A stretch of DNA of 25,376 bases from Nitrospirae bacterium RIFCSPHIGHO2_01_FULL_66_17. GTDB taxonomy: Bacteria > Nitrospirota > Nitrospiria > 2-01-FULL-66-17. Shown piece after piece: positions 1-6,713 of the stretch. A model generated the notes under the pieces. That model was not told the origin of the DNA. It made no database searches and saw nothing but the letters and a program-made list of their open reading frames with translations. The position numbers and the translations under genes are program-made. Positions within the stretch are counted from its first letter, which is position 1, and every line of letters begins with the position of its first letter. The stretch is taken from assembly GCA_001803875.1 (NCBI GenBank), contig MHEO01000050.1, forward strand, positions 4,076 to 29,451, given 5' to 3'.

Positions 1-615
1 CAGCGCGATCGGAACGGGACTCGCGGCGATCAGGCTGCAGGCGCCGAGGCTCGCTTCGGTGACGATCAAGGTGCCGCCGGACACCTGAAAGATGCAGCCC
101 CCGTAGGATCGGTCGGTCCAGGCGCCGCTGCTGCTCAAGAGCGTGTGGGCGTTGCCCTGCTTGGAAACCGTATTCCCCCCGATCAAGACCTTTTGCATGA
201 TGTCGAAACGCGACGTGGTGGCCCAGTTCATGAGGTTGCCGCGGAACGGGGCGGCGGACGGGCACGTATCGGTGTCTGTATAGCTGGTGCAATTGCTGTC
301 GGTGCATGCAACGCCGGATGACTTGGACCACTCCACAAACTTATTGGTGGAATACGCATAACACGCCTGGGGTTTGAAATAGCCGGTGTAGTTGTCCTTG
401 GTCCCGTTCGGCGTGTACGTGGTATGGGGTTCGGTATCCCTGTACGCGGGGTTGAGCATGTCGTTCGAGTTGTCCATCAGCACCATCACGTTGGGCGCGA
501 TGGAGCGCGTCGCATATGGCGGCACGCTGCAGTAGCTGTCCATCGTCTGCGCGGGAAGCGACCGCGCCGACGTCAGCGCAAGCAACAGAGCCAGTCCGAT
601 CACTCGCCGATTCAT
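1..615 (-). CDS. PilY1-like pilus tip protein, N-terminal part (cut by window edge)
   Basis: The first 205 residues are visible and the rest lies beyond the left edge. The protein starts with a signal peptide (charged MNRR, then a hydrophobic stretch, probable cleavage after LPAQ near residue 23). Around residues 42-52 it has the hydrophobic strand and D-N-S-N-D that correspond to the metal-binding DxSxS start of a von Willebrand A domain in PilY1 proteins; the last Ser is replaced by Asp. Six cysteines lie between residues 29 and 117, and a FRGNLMNWATTSRFD stretch near residue 125 resembles the segment after the first VWA strand in PilY1 relatives. A strong ribosome binding site, GAGGAGG, precedes the ATG. 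It is the last visible gene of cassette C, 28 nt after pilX. PilY1 proteins are secreted to the pilus tip and act in adhesion and pilus assembly. Naming rests on context plus N-terminus only. Confidence 0.75.
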   Translation of the reverse strand, partial: MNRRVIGLALLLALTSARSLPAQTMDSYCSVPPYATRSIAPNVMVLMDNSNDMLNPAYRDTEPHTTYTPNGTKDNYTGYFKPQACYAYSTNKFVEWSKSSGVACTDSNCTSYTDTDTCPSAAPFRGNLMNWATTSRFDIMQKVLIGGNTVSKQGNAHTLLSSSGAWTDRSYGGCIFQVSGGTLIVTEASLGACSLIAASPVPIAL

Positions 616-643
616 GGTGTGCCTCCTCACGCGCTGCTCCAAC

Positions 644-1159
644 CTAGGCGGTAAAACGATACAGGATCGCGTTCTCCGCCGATGCGTTGTCCGGTCCGGT
701 GACGATCGTGGTGATCCGGTAAAAAATCGCCTTTGTCGGCGCGCCGCCCGCCGCCCGCGCGAACTCGAGCCGCCCGCCGGGAATATCGGACGCGTAGAGG
801 CGCTCCACGGTCACCGTCGCCGCGAATGCCCCGATCGTCGCCGTCGGCAAGGTGAGCGTCTTGCTGCACGGCACGCCGGTCCCGGTGATGATCTCCGCGG
901 TCAAGCAGCCGTCGGAGCCAAACGCCGTCGTCGTGGCGCTCTGACCCCAATTGATCTGGTTGATCGCGTCCTTGGCCGCCTGAACCGCGCCGTCCGCGGC
1001 TTCCGCGGCCGTGGCAAACCGTTTCGTCGCGCCGGACAGACGCGTCGACTGGGCCACGACGTACAGCACGCTCGCCGCGAGCGCCATGATCATGAGGCTC
1101 ATCAAGAGCGCCAACACCAGCGCGATGCCGCGCTCGCTTGGCCGCGCCGCCCGGATCAT
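644..1159 (-). CDS. pilX: PilX-like minor pilin (cassette C)
   Basis: The 171-residue protein has a short basic leader ending in Arg-Gly at residues 10-11, then about 25 hydrophobic residues (IALVLALLMSLMIMALAAS). This is a type IV prepilin N-terminus of the PilX/GspK kind, without the Glu at mature position 5 that other pilins carry. It continues with the helical SGATKRFATAAEAADGAVQ segment typical of PilX. The chosen ATG overlaps the stop of pilW by 4 bases (ATGA) and has AGGAA 8 nt upstream; an ATG further upstream lies inside pilW and was rejected. By analogy with GspK and PilX the product should sit at the pilus tip and form an initiation complex with the other minor pilins and the PilY1-like protein encoded next. 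The C-terminal half is not diagnostic. Confidence 0.8.
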   Translation of the reverse strand: MIRAARPSERGIALVLALLMSLMIMALAASVLYVVAQSTRLSGATKRFATAAEAADGAVQAAKDAINQINWGQSATTTAFGSDGCLTAEIITGTGVPCSKTLTLPTATIGAFAATVTVERLYASDIPGGRLEFARAAGGAPTKAIFYRITTIVTGPDNASAENAILYRFTA

Positions 1160-2187
1160 CGTACGTTCCTGGGCGTGACGTCGATCGAGACAATTCGCCA
1201 TCGAAACCTCCGTTGTTCCGCATTCAGCGCAACGTCGGCGCCGGTGCCGGCGCCCAGAAGCGCATCCCCCACGCGCACGGTCGCGGCGGGATACGTGTAG
1301 GACGCGTCGCGGTTGCCAATCTGCACCAGGAGATAGACCCGAACCTGCTTGAGGCGCTCGGCAAGCGTCGCCTGGCTGTAGCCGGACGCGACGGCGCCCG
1401 CGTTGGTGTCCCACAGATCGATCGCGCCGTCCTTATTCGTGTCCAACCCGAACGCCGTTTGCAGGCTCAACGTGCAGGCCAGCAGTGGAATCGTCGTCGC
1501 GGCCCCGCCCCACGATTCGGCCCTCTCGAGATTCGACGTGCCCGTCGCGCAGTTCGAAGGCAGGTTGGCGGTGCTGAGCGAGTACGTCACGGTCGCGAAC
1601 GGTTGCGTCGCCCCGGGGTCCACGCCGTAGACCAGCGTGCCGATCGTCGGGCTCGCCCACACGGTCCCACCCGCGTCTCGGAGATTGCTGCCCGAACCGT
1701 TGTACTGAAACTTCCACGGAGTGGTGGCGCCCTGCGTGAGGATCTGTTCGGTGTTCGGCTCGATGAGAATCACCCGGTCGTTCGCCAAGAGATCCTCGCG
1801 GCTGTCGCCCCACACCTTGAAGGTGGGCGCCACCGCGGTCGCATAGGTCCAGTGGAGCGGGGCGCCGAAGCGGTCATTCAACCCCAGCGCCGTCCCCATC
1901 AGAATCAAGGCGTTCGGGCCGGTCTGGCGCTGCACGCTGCGCGGCGAAAATCCGGTCGTGCCGTAATCGTCGGCCAAGCCGTACCCCGCCAGCGCGATGT
2001 CCCGCTCCAGCAGGCTCTTGACGATGCCCAGCTCGACCTCGGACTCCCCGATCCGGTACTCCCGCGAGCCATGTCGGACCTGGGTCGAAAACGTCACGGA
2101 TACCGCCGCCATGAGGACCGAAAAGATCCCGATGACGATGAGCACCTCGATGAGGCTGAACCCTCGATTGGTGGTCGCGCGCGGCAT
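1156..2187 (-). CDS. pilW: PilW-like minor pilin (cassette C)
   Basis: The 343-residue protein has a classical prepilin start: leader MPRATTNRG, then FSLIEVLIVIGIFSVLMAAV with Glu at mature position 5. PilD should cut after Gly9. The following helix, ending in LLERDIALAGYGL near residue 65, matches the PilW pattern in which a DIR.AGY-like segment follows the transmembrane helix. The length suits PilW and exceeds that of FimT or PilV. The remainder is low-similarity beta-rich sequence with several Gly/Thr loops, as expected of an exposed minor-pilin head. The ATG lies one base after the TAA of pilV, and the gene overlaps pilX by 4 bases, so it is part of one transcript. The role, in priming pilus assembly at the inner membrane and tip, is inferred from the family. 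Confidence 0.85.
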   Translation of the reverse strand: MPRATTNRGFSLIEVLIVIGIFSVLMAAVSVTFSTQVRHGSREYRIGESEVELGIVKSLLERDIALAGYGLADDYGTTGFSPRSVQRQTGPNALILMGTALGLNDRFGAPLHWTYATAVAPTFKVWGDSREDLLANDRVILIEPNTEQILTQGATTPWKFQYNGSGSNLRDAGGTVWASPTIGTLVYGVDPGATQPFATVTYSLSTANLPSNCATGTSNLERAESWGGAATTIPLLACTLSLQTAFGLDTNKDGAIDLWDTNAGAVASGYSQATLAERLKQVRVYLLVQIGNRDASYTYPAATVRVGDALLGAGTGADVALNAEQRRFRWRIVSIDVTPRNVR

Positions 2188-2188
2188 G

Positions 2189-2656
2189 TTAGATCACCCG
2201 ATGTTTGTAAATGACGGCCGAGTTCGTGTAGTTGACGTTGCGGTACGACCACCCGACGGTGATCGTGACCTGCTTGAGATCCGCCGACGTCGCGGTCACG
2301 TTCCAGGTCCCCGCGTAGGTCTGGCCCACGCCGCGCACCGTCTGCACGGGGTTCGGATAGACCCGGTACGACGGCAGGAGCGCCGCGTTGGTGGCGTCGT
2401 AGGGGGCCAGGCCGCCGCTGACGACGTTGTCGATCGGTTGGGCCAGCAGGGCCTCCGCGACCTGACTTGTCATCCGCACCGCCGTGTTCCGCAGATCGTT
2501 CTGGAGGTTCGCCTGGATCGAGGTGATGGTCAGGCTCAACAATCCCAGGATCCCGACGACGAGGATCACGAGCGCCACCATCAGCTCGATCAATGTGACC
2601 CCGGCTTGCCCCTCCCGGGCGACGGCGCGCTTATGACACGACACAGGAGGCCCCAT
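2189..2656 (-). CDS. pilV: PilV-like minor pilin (cassette C)
   Basis: The 155-residue protein has a 19-residue leader ending in Ala-Gly, then VTLIELMVALVILVVGILGL, a type IV pilin helix with Glu5. The helix continues into LTITSIQANLQNDLRNTAVRM, the region that in PilV/GspI proteins reads like an SRNR/RNxA.. stretch. An ATG at 2656 preceded by AAGGAG with 6 nt spacing is preferred over a GTG 15 nt upstream. It overlaps fimT by 26 bases and is followed after one base by pilW. PilV/GspI-type pilins pair with the other minor pilins in the tip complex. Assignment as PilV rather than FimT rests on operon order and on the VGILGL motif in the helix. Confidence 0.85.
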   Translation of the reverse strand: MGPPVSCHKRAVAREGQAGVTLIELMVALVILVVGILGLLSLTITSIQANLQNDLRNTAVRMTSQVAEALLAQPIDNVVSGGLAPYDATNAALLPSYRVYPNPVQTVRGVGQTYAGTWNVTATSADLKQVTITVGWSYRNVNYTNSAVIYKHRVI

Positions 2657-3176
2657 TGAGCACTCCTTCACGAATTCGCGCCTGGCTCAGGACGATGCAC
2701 TTGGCCAGCGCCGGCAGGCGCGACGACTGGACGGTGAACCGGAGACCGGCGCTGGGCACGAACGCCCAGTTGGTCTCGCGCGCCATCCCTTGCTTGTCGA
2801 AGATGATCACGGTCTTGGTCGGATCCCCCAGGGTCAGCGCCAGGCTCCCCGACAGGGTCTTGGTCCGGACGGAGCCGGCGAGTTCTTCGGCGGTGCCGTC
2901 GTAGGTGTAGTCGACATCGATGTCGGCGAATTCAAACGTGGAATACGAGGTTGCCGACGCAAAGCGGATTCCGGCGCCGCGACTCGTCGCCCCCGAGCTG
3001 CGCGTGATCGCGTCCTGACGCACGCGTTGCAGGTCGGCGAGCAACTCGCGCGTCGCGCCGGCGACCCGCTGCCGCTCCACCGCGTCGGAGCCCAACCCGG
3101 CGATGGCCAGGAGGACCCCGAGGATTGCCAGGACCACGAGTATTTCCGCCATAGTGAAACCGCGTTCACCGTCCAT
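2631..3176 (-). CDS. fimT: FimT/GspH-like minor pilin (cassette C, first gene)
   Basis: The 181-residue protein begins MDGERG, with predicted PilD cleavage after Gly6, then FTMAEILVVLAILGVLLAI with Glu at mature position 5. The helix runs into ATRELLADLQRVRQDAITRS, the hallmark FimT/GspH segment (A..L...L..AR..A..R), followed by a beta-rich domain with a VIIFDKQGMA strand that matches the F...G.. motif of GspH. It is the first gene of cassette C. The ATG lies 23 nt after the start site predicted from the sigma-54 promoter at 3209-3225, and the leader has a G-rich, rather weak ribosome binding site. Role: minor pilin in pilus initiation, possibly DNA binding as reported for some FimT proteins; the latter cannot be judged here. 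Confidence 0.87.
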   Translation of the reverse strand: MDGERGFTMAEILVVLAILGVLLAIAGLGSDAVERQRVAGATRELLADLQRVRQDAITRSSGATSRGAGIRFASATSYSTFEFADIDVDYTYDGTAEELAGSVRTKTLSGSLALTLGDPTKTVIIFDKQGMARETNWAFVPSAGLRFTVQSSRLPALAKCIVLSQARIREGVLNGASCVVS

Positions 3177-3208
3177 CCGCTACCCCCCAATCTTTCGATG
3201 GGGGCCTA

Positions 3209-3225
3209 TTGCACCGGATATGCCA
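3209..3225 (-). promoter_or_regulatory. Sigma-54 promoter of cassette C
   Basis: On the minus strand the sequence reads TGGCATATCCGGTGCAA. It matches the sigma-54 consensus TGGCACG-N4-TTGCA at the invariant GG (-25/-24) and GC (-13/-12), with exactly the right 12-bp offset; the deviations are in less conserved positions. The predicted start at about 3199 leaves a 23-nt leader before fimT. A second promoter with the same geometry lies before cassette A, and a sigma-54 activator gene is present at 14349-15770. This is a motif match only; no transcript data. Confidence 0.75.
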
Positions 3226-3306
3226 CGTTTCTGGGTGCAGCGGCGGGGGAAAACCGGGCTTTTTCTAGCTGATGAGGTGAGCCAAGGACTTACGGTGTGG
3301 AGTCAC

Positions 3307-3333
3307 TTACCCAACTGGACGATGTATTACCCA
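3307..3333 (-). promoter_or_regulatory. Possible activator-binding direct repeats upstream of cassette C
   Basis: TGGGTAA occurs twice on the minus strand (3333-3327 and 3313-3307), 20 bp apart start to start, which is about two helical turns. The copies are centred about 111 and 131 bp upstream of the predicted sigma-54 start site, where NtrC/PilR-type activators usually bind. The distal copy overlaps the stop codon of the upstream pilX-like gene. The function is inferred from position. Confidence 0.3.
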
Positions 3334-4799
3334 TTCGCGAGGCCCCACGCGTCGGGGGAGGCGATCCGCCGCCGACTTCCCTGCTTCACGAGTACCGGGG
3401 CGAAGCCGTGTCGGTAGCCGGTGGCAAGGCGCGAATCGTACCAGAGTTCGAGCCCTTCCGCGTCGACAAATCCCCGGCCGGCCGCGACGGCGCCGAACAC
3501 GTTGACGCGGTTGCGGGTCTCCACCGTGCCCGCCACGAGCAGGGCCCCCACGTAGTGAACGCGGGCGAGCGTGACCCCTTGCGCGACCGGCGCGCCGTCG
3601 AACATCCCATCGGCATGGGGAGTATCGACCACCACCGATCGCCCTTCGAGACCCGTCAACACCGCATGGGCGCCGACATAGGCGTCGGCGTCCGCTCGAT
3701 CCAGGTCGAACCGGAGCGTCTCCATGTTGTCCGTGCCCGGCGATCGATGATCCAGGGTGTCCACAAAGACAAATTTGCCGTCTCCCGGAAGCGCCCCCAG
3801 CACCGCGCCTGGAGTGAGCCCCGGCTCACGATCGTCGGGGTAGAGCAGGCCGGTGCCTCGGGTGGTGAAATACCGCCCCTCGCGTTTGGCGTAGTCCTTC
3901 AGCGCCTCGTAGCCCCAGACGCCCAGCTTCGGGATGGATTGATCTTCGTGGAGGTGGGCGTAAGGCTCGGCGAACCCGGTGTCATCCCTCGGAGGGCCGA
4001 GGATCTTGCCGCCGGCGCTGACCTCGAACCACCGGTCGGCGCCTGGCTCGACCACGTACGGTTCGCCGTTCACCGGTGCATCGACCCGGTGTCGGGGAAG
4101 CCGATCAAGATCCTCCCGCACGTCGAGCGGACCCTCGACGAAGACGTCACCCCAGTGAACGCGCAGCGGGAACGGACCCGCCCCCGCCGCGCCGGTATGG
4201 ATGGCTCCCGGAACGCCTCGCCACGGGCCCGCGATCAGTTCGACTCTCATCGTGACATCGGCGTCCGGCCCGACCATGACCCGGCTCACCACGGTCGCAA
4301 CGGCGTCCGGACTGTCCGGCGCCAGGATGCGGACCTCGCCACGAACGGCCGGCGGCCATGCCGAGCGCGGTGGCGCGTCCCCAACCGGGTTCGGGACCCC
4401 TGAAGACAGGTCGGTCGCGGGATCCCAGCTATAGATGAGGTCGGGGCGATCCCACGTCCCGGCGAATTGGGCGTGACCATCGGCCGATTTGAAACCTGGC
4501 AGTCCCGCCGCATCGATGCACCGCTTGAGGAACACCTTGCCGGGATCACGGGCGGGCCGGCATCCTCCGGTCTCGTTGATCACCGCAGTCCCGCCGAAGG
4601 TCGAGGGGTCGGCGAACCACGCGAGAACCCGCTCCACCGCCCCATCGGCCAGGAACTCCGCCTGGATCACCCGCTCCTCGCGGCGGACCGCGTCGCGCTC
4701 GGCCTCCACGACGCGAAGCCACGCGCCCGCGAGGACCGACAGCAGCCCCAACGCCAGCAAGGCCACGACCACAACCGCGCCGCGTTCCGCCCGGATCAT
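3327..4799 (-). CDS. Large PilX/GspK-like minor pilin with extended exposed domain (cassette B)
   Basis: The 490-residue protein starts MIRAERG, then AVVVVALLALGLLSVLAGAW, a prepilin-type helix without Glu5, as in PilX and GspK. The helix continues into AERDAVRREERVIQAEFLADGAVERVL, the charged PilX_N-like segment. At 490 residues it is far longer than a normal PilX (about 170-210). The C-terminal 400 residues contain repeated short Gly/Val strands (GDVFVEGPLDV, GKFVFVDTLD, YVGALLVAGTVETR, VFGAVAAGRG), which look like a right-handed beta-helix or similar repetitive fold, and a YEALKDYAKREGRYF segment near residue 300 that recurs in long PilX proteins. The ATG overlaps the pilW stop by 4 bases (ATGA). 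It is the last gene of cassette B; no PilY1 gene follows. Beta-helix fold is inference. Confidence 0.75.
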   Translation of the reverse strand: MIRAERGAVVVVALLALGLLSVLAGAWLRVVEAERDAVRREERVIQAEFLADGAVERVLAWFADPSTFGGTAVINETGGCRPARDPGKVFLKRCIDAAGLPGFKSADGHAQFAGTWDRPDLIYSWDPATDLSSGVPNPVGDAPPRSAWPPAVRGEVRILAPDSPDAVATVVSRVMVGPDADVTMRVELIAGPWRGVPGAIHTGAAGAGPFPLRVHWGDVFVEGPLDVREDLDRLPRHRVDAPVNGEPYVVEPGADRWFEVSAGGKILGPPRDDTGFAEPYAHLHEDQSIPKLGVWGYEALKDYAKREGRYFTTRGTGLLYPDDREPGLTPGAVLGALPGDGKFVFVDTLDHRSPGTDNMETLRFDLDRADADAYVGAHAVLTGLEGRSVVVDTPHADGMFDGAPVAQGVTLARVHYVGALLVAGTVETRNRVNVFGAVAAGRGFVDAEGLELWYDSRLATGYRHGFAPVLVKQGSRRRIASPDAWGLANG

Positions 4800-5536
4800 G
4801 GCCGGTCCGCGATCACGCGACGCCACACCGCCGGCGCGACGCCGAGGTTCGCCGGCCGCATCTCGATCCGGAGGACGATCGCGGGGCCTTCCGCGCTCGC
4901 CGAAAATATCGCCACCTCCTGGGCCACCCGCTGGCTCGCCCCGTCTTGCGTGCGCATGAGTCGGCCGCGGCGAGCGTCCAGGGCGTAGGTGACCTGATTC
5001 GACACCGAAACCCGAGTGCCGACCGGGTACGACCGGGTCAGCGGTGCTCCCAAGACAACCTGGTCGCCGGTGCGCTGCGCGACCTTCAGGCACTCGGCTA
5101 CGTCGTCCGAGGGGTCACCCCGATCGGCGACGTCGATGAGCATGATGAAATCGTTGGGGTCGGGGGTCGGGCCCATCGCGACCACGATGCGGCGCTGACC
5201 GGCGGATGCCTCCTCTCGAAGCGCGGTGGCCCGATCGTAGAGATTCGCCGCGAACGCCACACGCGCTTCGCCGATGTGGACGCCGGGCTCGGCGCATCCG
5301 GACCCGCGAACAACCCGTTCAGCCACCCGCAGCTCCTCGACCATCAGGTCGAGTGCAAATCGCGCCTGCTGGTCGCGGTCGATGCGGGCCGTCTGCCCCT
5401 GGTATCCGGATTGATAGGTCAGCAGGGCGTGACACAAGCCGGCGGCGATCGCCGCCCCGATCGCGGTCGAGACCAGACACTCGACCAGGGTCATCCCGCG
5501 CTGGTCCGCCGCGCGGATCGCCGCCGTCGGTCTCAT
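4796..5536 (-). CDS. pilW: PilW-like minor pilin (cassette B)
   Basis: The 246-residue protein has leader MRPTAAIRAADQRG, then MTLVECLVSTAIGAAIAAGL with Glu at mature position 5. The next region, QTARIDRDQQARFALDLMVEELRVAERVV, fits PilW, which usually has a long helix with an R..L..L..ELR.A pattern. Near the C-terminus, VTYALDARRGRLMRTQDG is the typical PilW/GspJ strand pair (Y.l....L.R...G). The ATG overlaps pilV by 4 bases; an upstream in-frame ATG lies within pilV and was rejected. Two cysteines near residues 81 and 154 could form a disulphide. Function: minor pilin of a tip or priming complex, inferred from family and position. Confidence 0.85.
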   Translation of the reverse strand: MRPTAAIRAADQRGMTLVECLVSTAIGAAIAAGLCHALLTYQSGYQGQTARIDRDQQARFALDLMVEELRVAERVVRGSGCAEPGVHIGEARVAFAANLYDRATALREEASAGQRRIVVAMGPTPDPNDFIMLIDVADRGDPSDDVAECLKVAQRTGDQVVLGAPLTRSYPVGTRVSVSNQVTYALDARRGRLMRTQDGASQRVAQEVAIFSASAEGPAIVLRIEMRPANLGVAPAVWRRVIADRP

Positions 5537-5940
5537 GACGGCGCGCGCCCTCGGGCCTTGAACCCGACGACGCGGAACGAGCGAATCGCCCCGTGCTCGT
5601 TCCAACGGGTGGTGACCACCACACGGGCCACGCCGGGCAACGGGCGGGCGGGGTCGACCGTCCAGGCACGGATGATGCCGCCGTGCCGGTCCTCGCCAAT
5701 CAGCACCCCGTCATCGAGCCGCTCGGCATCGCCCGCCCGTTCGGCCAGCGTGTCGTACGCCTGCCCCAGCTTCTCCTCCATCTTCTCACGGCCCAACCAG
5801 ACCGCCGACCGGCGGCGCTCGGCGTCCCCCAAAACCCGCCGCCCCTCGGTGAACACCGTCGTCACGGCCAGGACGCCGATCACCAGGAGACCGAGCGCGA
5901 TCAGCGTCTCGATCAGGCTGAAACCGCGCTCGCCGCTCAT
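5533..5940 (-). CDS. pilV: PilV/GspI-like minor pilin (cassette B)
   Basis: The 135-residue protein starts MSGERG, then FSLIETLIALGLLVIGVLAV, a prepilin helix with Glu5. The downstream RRSAVWLGREKMEEKL matches the GspI/PilV pattern (A..la..k.e.l), and the C-terminal strands VARVVVTTRWNEHG and SFRVVGFKA fit the small GspI/PilV beta sheet. The ATG at 5940 overlaps the stop of fimT by 4 bases, which decides against the in-frame GTG two codons upstream. Length is within the family range. It is in the middle of cassette B between fimT and pilW. Confidence 0.85.
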   Translation of the reverse strand: MSGERGFSLIETLIALGLLVIGVLAVTTVFTEGRRVLGDAERRRSAVWLGREKMEEKLGQAYDTLAERAGDAERLDDGVLIGEDRHGGIIRAWTVDPARPLPGVARVVVTTRWNEHGAIRSFRVVGFKARGRAPS

Positions 5941-6434
5941 CGCCACTGCGCGCCGTCCCAGACGGCCACCAAGGCGTAGCCCGCGATGTTCACGGTCAGC
6001 TTCCGCGCCTGACCGGTTCGCGTACGGAGTACGACCGATCCAAAGCTGTTCTGAAGGCCCGCCCGCGGGCTGAACGTGATCGCGTTGTCTCCAAACGTCA
6101 CCCCGTCGGCCTCGGGATCGGCCGGAGAGCCGAACGAGAGCGTCCCCGGGAGCCGGACCAGCCGCTGAGACGGGTCGCTCGCCCGACCGATCGTGTACAA
6201 GGACCGCGGGGGGTCAAACCGCATCTCGAAGACCCGGCCCTGCGTCTGCGCGGCGGTTCTCGCCCAGCGGACATCCGCAAGGAGGGCGCGCGTCGAAGCC
6301 GACAACTCGGCGCGTTGGAGGAGGTCCGCCGCGCGGGGCCACGCGACCGCCGCGGCGACCGCGACCATCCCCAGCACCGCGAGCAGTTCCAGCAGGGTGT
6401 AGCCCGTCTCCCGTCGATCCGCCGCGTTCGCCAT
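5937..6434 (-). CDS. fimT: FimT/GspH-like minor pilin (cassette B, first gene)
   Basis: The 165-residue protein has leader MANAADRRETG, then YTLLELLAVLGMVAVAAAVA with Glu5 in place. The helix continues as LLQRAELSASTRALLADVRWARTAAQ, the FimT/GspH signature, and the C-terminal part contains the VTFGDNAITFSPRAGLQNSFGSVVL strands around the conserved F.p.G motif. An alternative ATG eight codons upstream (6458) would give a 19-residue leader; neither start has a clear ribosome binding site, and the shorter leader is more usual. It heads cassette B. No good sigma-54 promoter lies upstream, so it may depend on the weak sigma-70-like site described for the gap at 6435-6680 or on read-through from cassette A. 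Confidence 0.8.
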   Translation of the reverse strand: MANAADRRETGYTLLELLAVLGMVAVAAAVAWPRAADLLQRAELSASTRALLADVRWARTAAQTQGRVFEMRFDPPRSLYTIGRASDPSQRLVRLPGTLSFGSPADPEADGVTFGDNAITFSPRAGLQNSFGSVVLRTRTGQARKLTVNIAGYALVAVWDGAQWR

Positions 6435-6680
6435 GCCGTGACCAACTTCAAGGCCCATGCCACATGCCGGGAACGCGGAGACGCGCTTATTTTACGGGTG
6501 AGCGATGATGGGGGATGAACGGCGATTCAGGGATGCGCGCGGGTCTTCATATCGACGCCGCGTGGCGTGGTAGTATCGGCAGCGGTGGAGTGCGCACAAC
6601 CGGAGTGGAACACCCTGCCAACCTGAGCCCGTCGGATGTCGGCCACGAACGTCTGCGCGGCAGCGAACCTTGCGCAACGT
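6435..6680. other. Intergenic gap between cassettes A and B
   Basis: No open reading frame of pilin type or recognisable RNA gene was found here. On the minus strand a TAAAAT (6494-6489) could serve as a -10 element for cassette B, but its -35 (TTCATC, 19 bp upstream) is poor. A near sigma-54 match at 6462-6447 lacks the -12 cytosine. How cassette B is transcribed is therefore unclear. Confidence 0.4.
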
Positions 6681-6704
6681 CCCCCCGAAGAAGATGTCGG
6701 GGGG
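6681..6704 (-). terminator. GC-rich hairpin after cassette A
   Basis: Arms CCCCCCGA (6681-6688) and TCGGGGGG (6697-6704) pair over 8 bp with an 8-nt loop. The hairpin begins 10 nt after the stop codon of the last gene of cassette A. There is no T-tract after it, so it is either a weak or Rho-assisted terminator or a 3'-end stabilising hairpin. Confidence 0.45.
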
Positions 6705-6713
6705 GCGCCGTCG

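Noticed and set aside
1156..1201. Upstream ATG at 1201 as the start of pilX in cassette C
   Set aside because: The extra 14 residues would lie within pilW coding sequence and lengthen the leader; the ATGA overlap and AGGAA site support 1159.
3231..3260. A-rich/GCCCGG stretch upstream of cassette C as terminator of cassette B
   Set aside because: The potential stem has a central mismatch and is about 75 nt after the stop codon; pairing is not convincing.
6447..6462. TGGCATGGGCCTTGAA on the minus strand as a third sigma-54 promoter for cassette B
   Set aside because: The -12 element reads GA instead of the nearly invariant GC, and the predicted start would fall two bases before the chosen ATG, leaving no leader.
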